64,000 bases of DNA from Panacibacter ginsenosidivorans (GCF_007971225.1 NZ_CP042435.1:372001-436000); one strand, 5' to 3'; numbered from the stretch's first letter, positions 28,527 to 38,274 are shown. Numbers and translations are program-made. Notes: generated by a model not told the origin, from the letters alone.

Positions 28527-29291
28527 CTAATTTCCCTCTTTAAATGTATATAATGAATTTGCCTGTGCAGTGCATGTTATCACCAGATCATTGATGCAAA
28601 CATGTTCAGGTAGTGTAGCACAGTAATAACAAACATCCGCGATATCTGTTGCATGCAATGGTTCATAACCTGCGTATACTGCTTTTGCTTTTGCATCATC
28701 ACCTTTAAACCGAACGATGGAGAATTCTGTATCAACAGCACCGGGGTGAACAGCAGTTACTTTTATTTTATGTGGCAGAAGATCCATGCGCTGCGCTTTA
28801 CTGATAGCATCCACTGCAGATTTGGAAGCGCAATAAACATTGCCATTCATGTACACTTCTTTTGCTGCAGTAGAACCTATATTTATAATATGCCCTTTAT
28901 GTTTTGCAATCATAAAAGGAAGCACGGCTTTTGATACATACAACAAGCCCTTTACATTGGTATCGATCATTGTTTCCCAATCTTCGAGACTTGCTGTATC
29001 AAAACTATCACGGCCTAATGCAAGACCAGCATTATTTACCAGCACATCAATATTTTGCCACCCATGATGCAAGTTGTTAATATGTTTAAATACTTGCTCT
29101 TTTGACTGTACATCAAATACAAGTGGGAGTACGCTTACGTTGAATTGTTCACTCAATGTATCAGCTACTTCCTGTAAACGTTCTTTTCTTCTTCCTGTGA
29201 TAATGCAGTTCCAGCCATTGGCCGCAAATTTTTCTGCTATGGCTTTCCCAAAACCGGATGTGGCGCCGGTTATCATGATGATCTTTTCCAT
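28527..29291 (-). CDS. SDR-family NADP-dependent oxidoreductase (YdfG-like)
   Basis: Classical short-chain dehydrogenase, 254 residues. The cofactor motif TGATSGFGKAIAEKFA lies at 8-23, with GRRKER at 33-38 indicating NADP preference. NNAG lies near residue 88 and the catalytic YCASK near 153. LEDWETMIDTNVKGLLYVSKAVLPFM and TEFSIVRFKGDD are close to E. coli YdfG (3-hydroxy acid/serine dehydrogenase). Cytoplasmic. It converges with the MbnH-like gene 13 bases away, with no visible terminator between them. Confidence 0.92.
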   Translation of the reverse strand: MEKIIMITGATSGFGKAIAEKFAANGWNCIITGRRKERLQEVADTLSEQFNVSVLPLVFDVQSKEQVFKHINNLHHGWQNIDVLVNNAGLALGRDSFDTASLEDWETMIDTNVKGLLYVSKAVLPFMIAKHKGHIINIGSTAAKEVYMNGNVYCASKSAVDAISKAQRMDLLPHKIKVTAVHPGAVDTEFSIVRFKGDDAKAKAVYAGYEPLHATDIADVCYYCATLPEHVCINDLVITCTAQANSLYTFKEGN

Positions 29292-29362
29292 GTGGTAAAG
29301 ATAACCAGCTACAGCTCATTTTGTTTTGTAAGGGTGAATGAAAACTGTAAAAAAGTTCAGTA

Positions 29363-30355
29363 TTATTTACTAACAACCAAAACCATAAATGTTCCGGGTA
29401 TCATCTTAGGCCATTGGCCTTTTGGCGTATTAGCTTCAAATTCAGCTGTGGGCAAATACAGTGTATGTGTTGATTCATCTATGGTTATCGTTCTCGCACC
29501 TTTCTTTGTTGGCACGTTTTCAACTACTGAAAAATCATTGGCAGATTTTTCTTTTATGACGGTTATAGTTCCTTCCTGGCCATTTGCAGTAAAAATTGTT
29601 TTAGAGGCGTTGTCAAATGCAACACCATCACAGCCTTCGCCAATAGGAATTTTACTGACTACGTTTCCCGATGTTGCATCAAGTATTACCAGTAATTTAT
29701 CGCATCCGGCAAATAATCTTTTAGATGTTGCATCATATACCAACCCGGTGGGTTCTTCTCCCCCATCCAACGGCCATGTGCTGATCATCTTCATTGTTTT
29801 AAGATCTACTAAAGCAATCTCATTTTTGTCTTCAATGTTCACAAACAATTTTCCATTACCATCACTCACGGCTGTTTCAGGTTTACCTCCAACAGCTATG
29901 GTAGCAGCAAGTTTATTTGTTTGCGGATCAATCAGCGAAAGATCATTGCTGCGTCCGTTACAGGTAATGATCATTTTACTGAATGGCTCAAACATAATGG
30001 CATCGGGGTTTGTACCGGTCTTTACAGAATCGAGTATTTTATTTGTTTCTAGATCAAATACAAATACATTGTTTAATCTGCCATTGCTGGTATAACCTCT
30101 TCCAAGTGCATCATCAAAAGCAATTCCATGTATTCCTGTTGTGCCGGGAATTACGCCCAGTGAAACTCCTGTTTTTTTATCAAGAATATTCACCTGTGTT
30201 CCGTGAGACACATACAACCTTTCTACATGTACAGCAATATAATCCCATCCCCCACCACTTTTAATGTGAAATGTATTTACAATTTTATAACCGCTTTGTG
30301 CATTTGTTTGTCCAGCAAAAAATAATACCGCAATTACAAATAAATATTTTCTCAT
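29363..30355 (-). CDS. Exported YncE-like beta-propeller protein
   Basis: 330 residues with a signal peptide (YLFVIAVLFFAGQTNAQ). The rest is a series of about 40-residue blade repeats such as TNNVFVFDLETNKILDSVKTGTNP-type units, with GGKPETAVSDGNGKLFVN and GCDGVAFDNASKTIFTANG. It matches the YVTN/YncE seven-bladed propeller group. No catalytic residues are evident and the ligand is unknown. It begins 12 bases after the PepSY-like gene on the same strand, so the two form an operon. Confidence 0.85.
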   Translation of the reverse strand: MRKYLFVIAVLFFAGQTNAQSGYKIVNTFHIKSGGGWDYIAVHVERLYVSHGTQVNILDKKTGVSLGVIPGTTGIHGIAFDDALGRGYTSNGRLNNVFVFDLETNKILDSVKTGTNPDAIMFEPFSKMIITCNGRSNDLSLIDPQTNKLAATIAVGGKPETAVSDGNGKLFVNIEDKNEIALVDLKTMKMISTWPLDGGEEPTGLVYDATSKRLFAGCDKLLVILDATSGNVVSKIPIGEGCDGVAFDNASKTIFTANGQEGTITVIKEKSANDFSVVENVPTKKGARTITIDESTHTLYLPTAEFEANTPKGQWPKMIPGTFMVLVVSK

Positions 30356-30367
30356 GAGTTGTTTAGT

Positions 30368-30778
30368 TTAATCTTTTTTTTCTATTAAAAATTTACCGCT
30401 CATATCAAACAGCAGGTCCTTACCCTTCACTTCTGCCTCATACATGTCTCCTTTAGGTGTCTTTAACATAGCCGCTTCTTTAATGATTGAACCTTTATAG
30501 TATTCCTTCACGTAAGAACGTACAGATGCAGGCAGGTCTTTTGCAGCAATATCGGTTTCTGTTTCCATCCATGTGCCTTTTACATCAAACGTTGCAGACA
30601 TTGATTTACCATCTTTAGTAAAGTTAGCTTCATAGTTGCCATCTTCCTTCTCCCATTTCTTTACGGTAACACCCGGGAAATTCTTCTTAAATGCTTCCTG
30701 CACTGCAGCAGGCGTTTCTTTTTGTGCGTAGCAACCAAACGTTGTTATTGTTGCAAGCATAAACAATAGCGTTTTCAT
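30368..30778 (-). CDS. PepSY-like exported protein
   Basis: 136 residues from MKTLLFMLATITTFGCYAQ, a signal peptide; the longer upstream start would add 11 residues ahead of it. The mature part holds two PepSY-like/BLIP-like modules: PAAVQEAFKKNFPGVTVKKWEKEDGNYEA and a second around LPASVRSYVKEYYKGSIIKEA. Such proteins are periplasmic in Bacteroidota and of unknown role. It is first in a two-gene operon with the beta-propeller protein. Confidence 0.83.
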   Translation of the reverse strand: MKTLLFMLATITTFGCYAQKETPAAVQEAFKKNFPGVTVKKWEKEDGNYEANFTKDGKSMSATFDVKGTWMETETDIAAKDLPASVRSYVKEYYKGSIIKEAAMLKTPKGDMYEAEVKGKDLLFDMSGKFLIEKKD

Positions 30779-30901
30779 TTTATCCGGTTTTACAGCGAAC
30801 TTAGAAGGCAATTTTGAAGATAATTTGTAGTTGTCTCTTCTGTGATTTTAAGTAAGTATCAGGCTTGTCTGTTGGTTAGGGTTCAAACCGATAAAAGCTG
30901 A

Positions 30902-30909
30902 TATATTTG
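30902..30909 (+). promoter_or_regulatory. -7 promoter element of the metallo-beta-lactamase gene
   Basis: TATATTTG, an exact TAnnTTTG, 19 bases before the ATG at 30929. The -33 region has only a weak TTGG. Confidence 0.55.
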
Positions 30910-30928
30910 ACCATTCAATCATTGCTAT

Positions 30929-31804
30929 ATGTTCAAATATTCATTACATAGTATCTTGTTTACTGCTATCTTATCATTAACATCATTAACTGTAACCGCG
31001 CAAAAAGTAAAGGAGCCTAAAACTGATACAAACTGGGTAAAGCCTTATCCCCCATTTCGCATTGCAGGAAATTTATATTATGTAGGCACTTACGATCTTG
31101 CGTGTTATCTCATTACAACCGCACAGGGAAATATATTGATCAACACAGGTATCGCATCTTCCGGATCACAAATAAAAGAGAATATTGAAACCTTAGGCTT
31201 TAAGTTTTCTGATACTAAAATACTTTTAACAACACAGGCGCATTATGATCATATGGGTGCAATGGCTGCCATTAAAAAATTAACAGGCGCACAACTAATG
31301 GTTGATGAAAAAGATGCGGATGTATTGGCAACCGGTGGCAGCTCAGATTATGCATTGGGTAAGTATGGCACCACATTCCAACCTGTCATACCTAACCGGT
31401 TACTACACAATAATGATACTATTCAATTAGGCAATATGCAACTTGTTATGTTGCATCATCCCGGTCATACAAAAGGTTCCTGTAGTTTTTTGTTTACTGT
31501 AAAAGATGATCAACACTCTTATAAAGTGCTTATCGCCAATATGCCAACCATCGTTACAGAAAAAAAATTTGGAGATATATCAGCCTATCCAGAAATAGCG
31601 GACGATTATGCTTATACATTGCAGGCCATGAAAAATATTTCTTTTGATATATGGCTTGCATCGCATGCCAGCCAGTTTAACCTACACGATAAACATAAGC
31701 CTGATGATGTATATAACCCTGCAGCTTTTATAGACCAGCAAGGTTATAATGCCGCATTAGATGACCTGCAAAAACAGTACAATGAGAAGATAAAGCAATT
31801 GTAA
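30929..31804 (+). CDS. Subclass B3 metallo-beta-lactamase, GOB-like
   Basis: 291 residues with a signal peptide (residues 1-24, ending VTAQ), so periplasmic. The metal site reads QAHYDH at 103-108, with Gln where most B3 enzymes have His; this is the hallmark of the GOB type. HHPGHTKGSCSF and SHASQFNLHDKHK supply the remaining ligands, and KVLIANMPT matches the same branch. Family members hydrolyse beta-lactams, including carbapenems; activity here is inferred only. A likely promoter lies immediately upstream. It appears as a single chromosomal gene with no mobile element near it. Confidence 0.92.
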   Translation: MFKYSLHSILFTAILSLTSLTVTAQKVKEPKTDTNWVKPYPPFRIAGNLYYVGTYDLACYLITTAQGNILINTGIASSGSQIKENIETLGFKFSDTKILLTTQAHYDHMGAMAAIKKLTGAQLMVDEKDADVLATGGSSDYALGKYGTTFQPVIPNRLLHNNDTIQLGNMQLVMLHHPGHTKGSCSFLFTVKDDQHSYKVLIANMPTIVTEKKFGDISAYPEIADDYAYTLQAMKNISFDIWLASHASQFNLHDKHKPDDVYNPAAFIDQQGYNAALDDLQKQYNEKIKQL

Positions 31805-31826
31805 GCTGAATAATTATTTATCAATA

Positions 31827-31846
31827 GTACAAGTGAGTGACACAAC
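31827..31846 (+). repeat. Dispersed intergenic repeat, class A
   Basis: Perfect core followed by AAAGATGCCATGGAAAAACA. It lies 23 bases after the metallo-beta-lactamase stop. Confidence 0.92.
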
Positions 31847-32020
31847 AAAGATGCCATGGAAAAACAATTGCCGGTAAACAAATGAATTGCATTACCGGCA
31901 TTACTAACTTAAATTAATTTTTAAACTTCCTGATCAGCAGGTTTATAACTATTGTTGAATAAACAATTCAATCAGGGATATAAAAGTATGTATCTGACAG
32001 TAGTAGTAATGGCATCGCTT

Positions 32021-32040
32021 ATTGTGTCACTCACTTGTAC
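32021..32040 (-). repeat. Dispersed intergenic repeat, class A
   Basis: One mismatch in the core (ATT for GTT). Outer flank AATGGCATCGCTT; inner flank GTTCTGTTTTCAAAGCAGCAA, as at 26317. Confidence 0.9.
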
Positions 32041-32107
32041 GTTCTGTTTTCAAAGCAGCAACTAAAACAGGAGCCTATTTATTCAGGTTTTGATGAAAAA
32101 AAAATTA

Positions 32108-32698
32108 TCACAAATTATAAACTATGCCAATTTTATTGCCACTAAATATTACCGTACTCTTTTCTAAAAAGCCCCGGAATTTATTGCCGTTTGTTCTTTG
32201 CGCACTATACATTGTTGCATCGAATAATAATAGGAAAACACCTTGCATAATAACAGATGAGCCATAACCTTTAAGTTGCGCATTGTTATGACTATTACCA
32301 CGGGCATTAAGAAATATTCCGCTTCCTATATAAACAAAATCAAGCCCGCCATTAATAAGGAATGTTTTCTCGATGCTTTGTTGTGCCTGAATATTTTCAG
32401 CTACACCGGGTTGCTTGCTAAGATTTCTTTTTGCACCAGTTAACCCCAGCACCGCAATCCCGGCATTTGCAGCACCCCACAAGGTATTCATCTGGTGAAA
32501 GTATTTATCAGATCCGCCATCATTGCCTGCCCATCCCGCAGCACCCACACCTAAGTTTACTATACCCCAGCTTCCCAAAACTTTCATCCCTGTAAGCGTT
32601 ATATGATTGCGGCTGTAATTGAAATTTTTTAAACTGTCCTGTGCATGAACCTGTACATACAGCAGTATCAATAATAAGGTGAATAATTGTTTCATCAA
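32108..32698 (-). CDS. Exported hypothetical membrane protein (possibly DUF6992)
   Basis: 196 residues with a signal peptide (LFTLLLILLYVQVHAQ). Several Gly-rich hydrophobic segments follow: GSWGIVNLGVGAAGWAG, AANAGIAVLGLTGA, GGLDFVYIGSGIFL and VIMQGVFLLLFDATMY, separated by short charged stretches. It looks like a small multi-helix membrane protein known in Bacteroidota, which I believe corresponds to DUF6992, though I am not certain. No function can be given. Confidence 0.7.
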   Translation of the reverse strand: MMKQLFTLLLILLYVQVHAQDSLKNFNYSRNHITLTGMKVLGSWGIVNLGVGAAGWAGNDGGSDKYFHQMNTLWGAANAGIAVLGLTGAKRNLSKQPGVAENIQAQQSIEKTFLINGGLDFVYIGSGIFLNARGNSHNNAQLKGYGSSVIMQGVFLLLFDATMYSAQRTNGNKFRGFLEKSTVIFSGNKIGIVYNL

Positions 32699-32922
32699 TT
32701 AAGGATGTGTTGTTCAAAACTACGAATAATTGATGCGAATAATTATCTCCTATTTGCACCAGTATTGCTGATTTATTTATTTCCAGTTTACTGATCACCC
32801 CTTTACCTGTAAGGGATTTTGCCAGAGTATTTAATATTATATTCGGGAAAATTACATTACTTTTTTGCACCTGTAATAATGGAATACCATTATAGTTAAA
32901 GTCATTAGCTTATTTATTATAT

Positions 32923-32930
32923 TATTTTTG
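32923..32930 (+). promoter_or_regulatory. -7 promoter element of the 32955 gene
   Basis: TATTTTTG, an exact TAnnTTTG, 24 bases before ATG 32955. It overlaps a possible TTG start at 32928, which argues against that start. Confidence 0.55.
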
Positions 32931-32954
32931 ACTTCATTTTATAAAAGCTTTACT

Positions 32955-33308
32955 ATGAAAAGAGAAAATTTAATAGATGAAGCAATGGCATTAACTCCGG
33001 CTATCCGATATGTAGCAACCTACATTAATGGTGATCTTCTTTTGAAAGAACGAAGCGGTATCATTGGCAACAGTTCATCCGAATCGGATAAATATGAGGA
33101 ATTAATTGTAAACCCTGCATTACTGAAACTTACTACACAGCGTGGCAATATTGATTGTGGTGGATTAAACTATATCATTATCCGTTATAATAATTTTTTT
33201 GTGATGCTCTTTCCTGTAGAAGGCGGGCATGTCAATTTTGGTTTTGAACCAGACGCTAATCCGTTTAATTGGATCGGACCAATCAGCTCCCTGCTTGGAA
33301 AGCATTAG
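32955..33308 (+). CDS. Small conserved protein, possibly Roadblock/LC7-like
   Basis: 117 residues from ATG 32955 (MKRENLIDEAMALTPAIRYVATYING). The alternation of strands and helices, strand (RYVATYINGDLLLKE), helix (SSSESDKYEELIVNPALLKLTTQRG) and strand pair (LNYIIIRYNNFFVMLFPVEGGHVNFGFE), recalls the Roadblock/LC7 fold, but this is an impression, not a match. Cytoplasmic, single gene. The start is supported by a promoter element that sits over the alternative upstream TTG. Confidence 0.65.
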   Translation: MKRENLIDEAMALTPAIRYVATYINGDLLLKERSGIIGNSSSESDKYEELIVNPALLKLTTQRGNIDCGGLNYIIIRYNNFFVMLFPVEGGHVNFGFEPDANPFNWIGPISSLLGKH

Positions 33309-33426
33309 ATGCTTTATGATGATAAATATGCCAACAAAATTGCATCACTTTTGATTAACAGTGCATTTCAGAATAAAGCTCCTTCAGGTAAAAACCAGAC
33401 ATTGCATTGCACTTTTATAATCAAAA

Positions 33427-36400
33427 TTATCTTATCAGCACTACACTTCCACTATGGTTTATCACACCACACGATACTTTTGCTTTTATTTGGTAAACAT
33501 AAGAACCAGTTGGTTGACGAACGCCTTTATAGGTGCCATCCCAGCAATCAGAAGCGTTGTTGGTGTGAAAAATCAAAGTGCCTTCCCTATTATAAATATT
33601 AAATTGAAGACTCATTAACGGCCCCCATGTACGCAGTCCAAAACAATCGTTGTTGCCATCATTATTTGGTGTAAATGCAGTGGGTAATTTATAACCATTT
33701 TCTACAGATGCTTTAAAAACAAATACTGTTACAGAATCTGTACTTATACAACCGCCGGAGTTTGTAACTTTTACATGATATGTAGTAGTCTGCATAGGAA
33801 ATGCTACAGGGGTTGCAGTAGTTGCATCTGATAAAGTATTTTCAGGAGACCACCGATAATTTACTCCACCCTCAGCTTTTAACGTTGCAGTTGATAATAT
33901 GCAGTCAACATCATTAGATTTTGAAATATTGATCGATGCCGGAGAACTGATATTTACTGTTGCATAAGCCGTATCTGTTATGCCGCAATTTGCATCAGTT
34001 GCCAATACCTTATATGTAGTGGTAATTAAAGGAGCTACAGTAAAAGTAGTGTCGCCCTTTTCCAATGACAGATCAATAGGAAACCATTGATATACATCAC
34101 CTCCGGTTGCTTTAAGTGTGACTGCGGTACCGGGGCAAACAGTTACGAAAGCTGGTTCAATAGCAGCAGGCGCTTTTCTTTTTACGTCTACATGAACAGT
34201 ATCAGTTGCAGTGCAACCATATTGATTAAATGCTTTCACATAGTAATCAGTAGTAACCGCAGGTGTCGCAACCGGGCTGGCACTTGAGGCATCATCAAGG
34301 TTCAGTGATGGCATCCATTTATAAGAAATAGCTGTTGGAGAAATAGCGGCGAGAGATACTTTAGCGCCAGGGCATACTAATGTGTCCAATGTGCCTGCAG
34401 CTACTGCAGGAGACGGATTAACATATATACTTATTGAATCTGAATCTGTACAACCATTTGTTGCTGTTACAGTAACAAAATACTTTATTGATTTTTCCGG
34501 AGTAGCCATAGCTCCTCCTCCGGAAATATTTGAAAGGTAATCATTGGGGCTCCATGCGTAACTTACACCAGCTGTAGACATGGTAGCAAGTGCAATCTGA
34601 GAGCCTGCACAAATAGTAGTACTATCCATAGTAATTACAAAGGGTGCTGGCTTAACATTAACGCGCACAGAATCGGTGCCCCTACACCCGTTATTATCTG
34701 TTACATGTATAGTGTATAATGTTGTGTCAAATGGCCTGGCAACAGGGTTACTGATTGTTGAATCTGAAAGTGTAATTGCAGGAGACCATGAATATGTTTT
34801 TAAATTTGCACCCCGTACAAATAACTGAGTAGTATTTCCTGTACAAACAGTTGTTGCAGCATTATGCTCCCACTCCATTTTTGCATACATACTGATTTTT
34901 ATGGAATCTCTGTTTATGCAGCTATTAATATCTTTTACCTGCACTTTATAGCTTCCCGAACTGGCAACATTAAATGTTTGTGCAGTAGTGCCATCCTGCC
35001 ATACATACGTTGCACCCGGATTACCTGCGTTTAATAGTAAATTCTGTGAGCAGACAGTAGTATCATTTCCAAGGTATACAACAGGCAATGCATTTTCGGT
35101 TACGTAAATGCTATCACGCACGACACATCCGTAATGATCTGTTTCTATCCAGTAATTGCCTGGTTCTTTTATAACAATGAAATTGGTAATTGCTCCATTA
35201 CTCCACAAATAACTATCACTGGTAAAATCAGTTTTGATCAGTAAACTATCTCCTTTACAAAAAGATGTATCAAATAATATCTTTCCTGCCGGTGATGCAA
35301 CTACGATGATAGTTTTGGTTAAAATAGTTTCCGTTGAAAGGCCTTTATCCGCGATGAGGTCTATATTATAAACACCGGGTGCTCTGTAAGTAAAAGGTAA
35401 AGGAAGAGTGTCTGATGAAGTATAAATATTTGTTGAATCATTTACACCTGATATACCAAAATTCCAGAAACAAATTGTGGCACCTGTTGTCTTATTGATA
35501 ATTGGTACCGGTGTGTTAACACAAATTGTATCGGGTATTTCAAAATTTGCATGTACCGCAGGCGCGCTGTCGCATTTAACACTACATAAAACAATAGCAT
35601 TTAAAGACGTTGCTTTTTTAGTGAAATCAGCGCCAATATTTTTAAAAACAACATCGCTAATTGCTGTCCAGTTAAAAGGACTTTCTGTAAAGGAATGTGT
35701 CTGCACAGATAAGTTTGCCGTATCAGTTTTACAGGTTGATTCCATAACACCACTTGAATCAAACCCGATAATAAACATTTCATTATTTGCTCCTCTCCTG
35801 TCCGAACCAACAGAAATTATTTTGTTGCCTATCAGCCTCAATGCTGTTAATTTTCTGTCTGATCCTCCTACTAATTTTTTTGCAAATACAACACTTGCAT
35901 CTTCTCTTACACTAAAAATAAATCCATTACTCAGGCTTTGCATACCAGAACAGGCAATAAAACCGCCATTATTCATATATTGAAAACCAGTAAAGTTATT
36001 ATTGGCATAGTCAGGTAAAACAAGTTTATAGGTGGTGGTAATATTAAGTTCATCATCCAATCTCAATACAATCTGTTGCATTTTGGAAGGCTGTGTTCTA
36101 TCTGTAAGATGTCCACTAACCCAAAACCCGCCATTGGCAATATCTTTTGATATATAAGGACTGGATAATCCCCCGGTTAGTGGATGAAGCTTTACTGCTT
36201 TTATAAATTGCCCATTCCCTTTGTTAAGCTCCGTAATAATACCATCTGCGTCTGCGCCTGATTGTTGTATATCCGCAGTAACCATTAAACTGGTACCATT
36301 ATCTGTTACACCTATTCCATTTGCTTTAAAGCCACAATCAAAACTTTTGCTCCATACAATGTTAGCGGCCTGGTTAAGTTTTATAACAGCCATATGAGCA

Positions 36401-36921
36401 TTTAGTCCAGAGCTGTTAGTAGCCCCTGCAAGGGCATACCCACCGCCACTTGTTTCAATAATATCCATTCCAAGGTCGCCATTGATCGCATTTGAACCAA
36501 ACCTCCTAAGCCATAACAAGGTACCGTCCTCATTTATCTTCATACACATAATATCACCCTTGGCATTAGAGAAGGAACCCGTAGATCCGGCAATCAGTAA
36601 ACCGTTATCTGTTGTTCTGCTTGCTTTACGCACAACTTCTGTACCGGCCCCACCATATGTTCTGCTCCATAAGATTGCTCCTCCTGCGCTCATTTTGGTT
36701 ACCAATATATTCTTTCCGGTAGCATCTTCAACGGTAGTACCTATTACAAAGAAATTACTGTTACCGGCATCAACAATATCATATGCTTCAGCGTCGCCAT
36801 TAGTACCTAATGCATATTTGAACTCCTTGTAACATTGGGCGTTAGAAACAAGCAGTGGAGATAAAAAAAGAACGGTAATAAAAAACCGTACTAAAACAAT
36901 GGAGGATTTACTAGGACTCAA
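33427..36921 (-). CDS. Large T9SS type B cargo (gliding-motility-associated C-terminal domain)
   Basis: 1164 residues, secreted. A signal peptide (VRFFITVLFLSPLLVSNAQ) is followed by a beta-propeller-like N-terminal third with repeated GGAGTEVVRKASRTTDNG-type units, then a PKD-like segment (near residue 460), and a series of about 90-residue Ig-like repeats each carrying a form of YxWSP (for example LKTYSWSPAITLSDSTISNP). The last 90 residues, KLPTAFTPNNDGNNDCF, YNREGTLIFHT, WDGTYKGVRQPTGSYVYQI, are the type B sorting domain exported through SprA. Presumably it is a cell-surface or released adhesin-like protein; the exact role is unknown. Confidence 0.92.
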   Translation of the reverse strand: MSPSKSSIVLVRFFITVLFLSPLLVSNAQCYKEFKYALGTNGDAEAYDIVDAGNSNFFVIGTTVEDATGKNILVTKMSAGGAILWSRTYGGAGTEVVRKASRTTDNGLLIAGSTGSFSNAKGDIMCMKINEDGTLLWLRRFGSNAINGDLGMDIIETSGGGYALAGATNSSGLNAHMAVIKLNQAANIVWSKSFDCGFKANGIGVTDNGTSLMVTADIQQSGADADGIITELNKGNGQFIKAVKLHPLTGGLSSPYISKDIANGGFWVSGHLTDRTQPSKMQQIVLRLDDELNITTTYKLVLPDYANNNFTGFQYMNNGGFIACSGMQSLSNGFIFSVREDASVVFAKKLVGGSDRKLTALRLIGNKIISVGSDRRGANNEMFIIGFDSSGVMESTCKTDTANLSVQTHSFTESPFNWTAISDVVFKNIGADFTKKATSLNAIVLCSVKCDSAPAVHANFEIPDTICVNTPVPIINKTTGATICFWNFGISGVNDSTNIYTSSDTLPLPFTYRAPGVYNIDLIADKGLSTETILTKTIIVVASPAGKILFDTSFCKGDSLLIKTDFTSDSYLWSNGAITNFIVIKEPGNYWIETDHYGCVVRDSIYVTENALPVVYLGNDTTVCSQNLLLNAGNPGATYVWQDGTTAQTFNVASSGSYKVQVKDINSCINRDSIKISMYAKMEWEHNAATTVCTGNTTQLFVRGANLKTYSWSPAITLSDSTISNPVARPFDTTLYTIHVTDNNGCRGTDSVRVNVKPAPFVITMDSTTICAGSQIALATMSTAGVSYAWSPNDYLSNISGGGAMATPEKSIKYFVTVTATNGCTDSDSISIYVNPSPAVAAGTLDTLVCPGAKVSLAAISPTAISYKWMPSLNLDDASSASPVATPAVTTDYYVKAFNQYGCTATDTVHVDVKRKAPAAIEPAFVTVCPGTAVTLKATGGDVYQWFPIDLSLEKGDTTFTVAPLITTTYKVLATDANCGITDTAYATVNISSPASINISKSNDVDCILSTATLKAEGGVNYRWSPENTLSDATTATPVAFPMQTTTYHVKVTNSGGCISTDSVTVFVFKASVENGYKLPTAFTPNNDGNNDCFGLRTWGPLMSLQFNIYNREGTLIFHTNNASDCWDGTYKGVRQPTGSYVYQIKAKVSCGVINHSGSVVLIR

Positions 36922-37165
36922 GGGTATGGAATTTAGGATTTACGGATGCTTTTCAAAAGCGAATGCAATATCGACAAATTATATAACAAATGGTGCTTTA
37001 ACGTATTAAAATTCATTTAAGGACTTCATAAGCCCCCCAAAAAAAATATTTTGTTCCTGATGATAACTACCTGATTATATTGAATTAAGAATGCACAATA
37101 AATTTTTATTTTCAACTAGGTTATTTTAAATATGTACCCGGTTGTTCTACATAGATTATGCTTTC

Positions 37166-37185
37166 GTTGCGTCGCACACTTTTAC
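37166..37185 (-). repeat. Dispersed intergenic repeat, class B variant
   Basis: Reads GTAAAAGTGTGCGACGCAAC on the minus strand (TGTGCGACG, one mismatch in GTACAAG). Outer flank CCCGGTTGTTCTACATAG. Confidence 0.88.
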
Positions 37186-37245
37186 TTTTGTAAGAGAACG
37201 CAGCAATACGATATATAAGGAGGGATAACGATCATTGTTCCAAAC

Positions 37246-37265
37246 GTACAAGTGAGTAACACAAC
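37246..37265 (+). repeat. Dispersed intergenic repeat, class A
   Basis: One mismatch (GAGTAACAC). It is preceded by AAC and followed by AGAAGATGCCACG. Confidence 0.9.
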
Positions 37266-37303
37266 AGAAGATGCCACGAAGCGCTACTGTTTACAACCAA
37301 AAA

Positions 37304-38065
37304 TTACTTCCTGCACAAATAAATAATTTCATTTTCTTTCAAACCAAATTTGAACCTGGTATTATGATCATAATGCGAAGGCCAGTTAACCACCTCAACT
37401 TTAAAACCTGCCTGCTGCAAACGATCTACATAATCTCTTCCGTAAATTCTTACATGATCTGGCTGACCAAAAAGTTCGAGTTGCTTTTTGGGGTCATTAA
37501 TGGTTAAATCTTCAAATGTTGTTGCTCTCTCCTGGTGAACCGGCACATTGATGATAGCCCATCCATCCTGTTTCAACACGCGATGCATTTCACGCATGGC
37601 CTTACCATCGTTTGGTATATGTTCCAGCACATGACTACAGATGATCATATCAAAACTCTTGTCTTCAAATTTAAGATCGGTAAGATCCATAGCAATGGTC
37701 TTTACCGTATAATCATACGCATCAGGTTCGAGATCAATTGCCGTGTATTCAATGTGAGGCCTTGATAAAAAATACTGGCTGAATATTTTTTCCGGCGCAG
37801 CATGTAACAACTTTGTATGATTTTTAAATAACTCAGGGTTCTCTTTAAAGTAGAGCCATAAATTTCTATGTCTTTCAAGTGATCCGCATTTTGGACAAGC
37901 GGCATTAGCACGTTTCTGAATACCTGCAGGCAAAAATGTTATAAACTTAGAACCGCAACAAGGACACTCCACAGTATTACCTTTCATCGTAAAACGCAAG
38001 ATCATTTTTTGCAATGATTTTGGATGGATTGTGCGTTTTAGTTTGCGAAGATTTTTATTCATCAC
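37304..38065 (-). CDS. SAM-dependent methyltransferase with N-terminal zinc-binding motif
   Basis: 253 residues. An N-terminal CPCCGS...CPKCGSLERHR (about residues 35-66) has four cysteines in the spacing of a small zinc ribbon. It is followed by a Methyltransf_11 core: DLEPDAYDYTVKTIAMDLTDL, FDMIICSHVLEHIPNDGKAMREMHRVLKQDGWAIINVP. Substrate unknown; some proteins of this build act on glycans or cell-surface polymers. It stands alone between repeat copies at 37246 and 38275. Cytoplasmic. Confidence 0.86.
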   Translation of the reverse strand: MMNKNLRKLKRTIHPKSLQKMILRFTMKGNTVECPCCGSKFITFLPAGIQKRANAACPKCGSLERHRNLWLYFKENPELFKNHTKLLHAAPEKIFSQYFLSRPHIEYTAIDLEPDAYDYTVKTIAMDLTDLKFEDKSFDMIICSHVLEHIPNDGKAMREMHRVLKQDGWAIINVPVHQERATTFEDLTINDPKKQLELFGQPDHVRIYGRDYVDRLQQAGFKVEVVNWPSHYDHNTRFKFGLKENEIIYLCRK

Positions 38066-38274
38066 TAAAATTGATGTATTACTGAATGCTCTAAAATAGG
38101 TAAATAAAGGAAATCAACCATTTGTTGTAATAGAATTCCGTCAATGAGATATGCTTAGGTATTTCACACAAACGTTTGAAAACAGTAATGCCGTTATAAA
38201 TTCTTGCCAGGCCTCAGTCAAATATGTTTGATTTACTGAAGGCTGATACCCAAAAGCTGACAACTGCCTTAAAT

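Larger units (their letters stand above)
31805..32107. other. 303-base intergenic region with a tail-to-tail repeat pair
   Basis: Between convergent genes. It holds class A copies at 31827 (+) and 32021 (-), the only close pair in which the CAAC ends face each other. GCCGGTAA and TTACCGGC near 31872-31900 form a small inverted repeat between them. Confidence 0.55.
36922..37303. other. 382-base intergenic region with an inverted repeat pair
   Basis: Upstream of the large T9SS cargo and downstream of a methyltransferase. Repeats at 37166 (-) and 37246 (+) face each other by their GTAC ends across 60 bases. I see no ORF or clear promoter. Confidence 0.5.

Noticed and set aside
33309-33602. Plus-strand frame overlapping the end of the large T9SS cargo
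   Set aside because: It is antisense to the well-supported type B sorting domain and has no family features.
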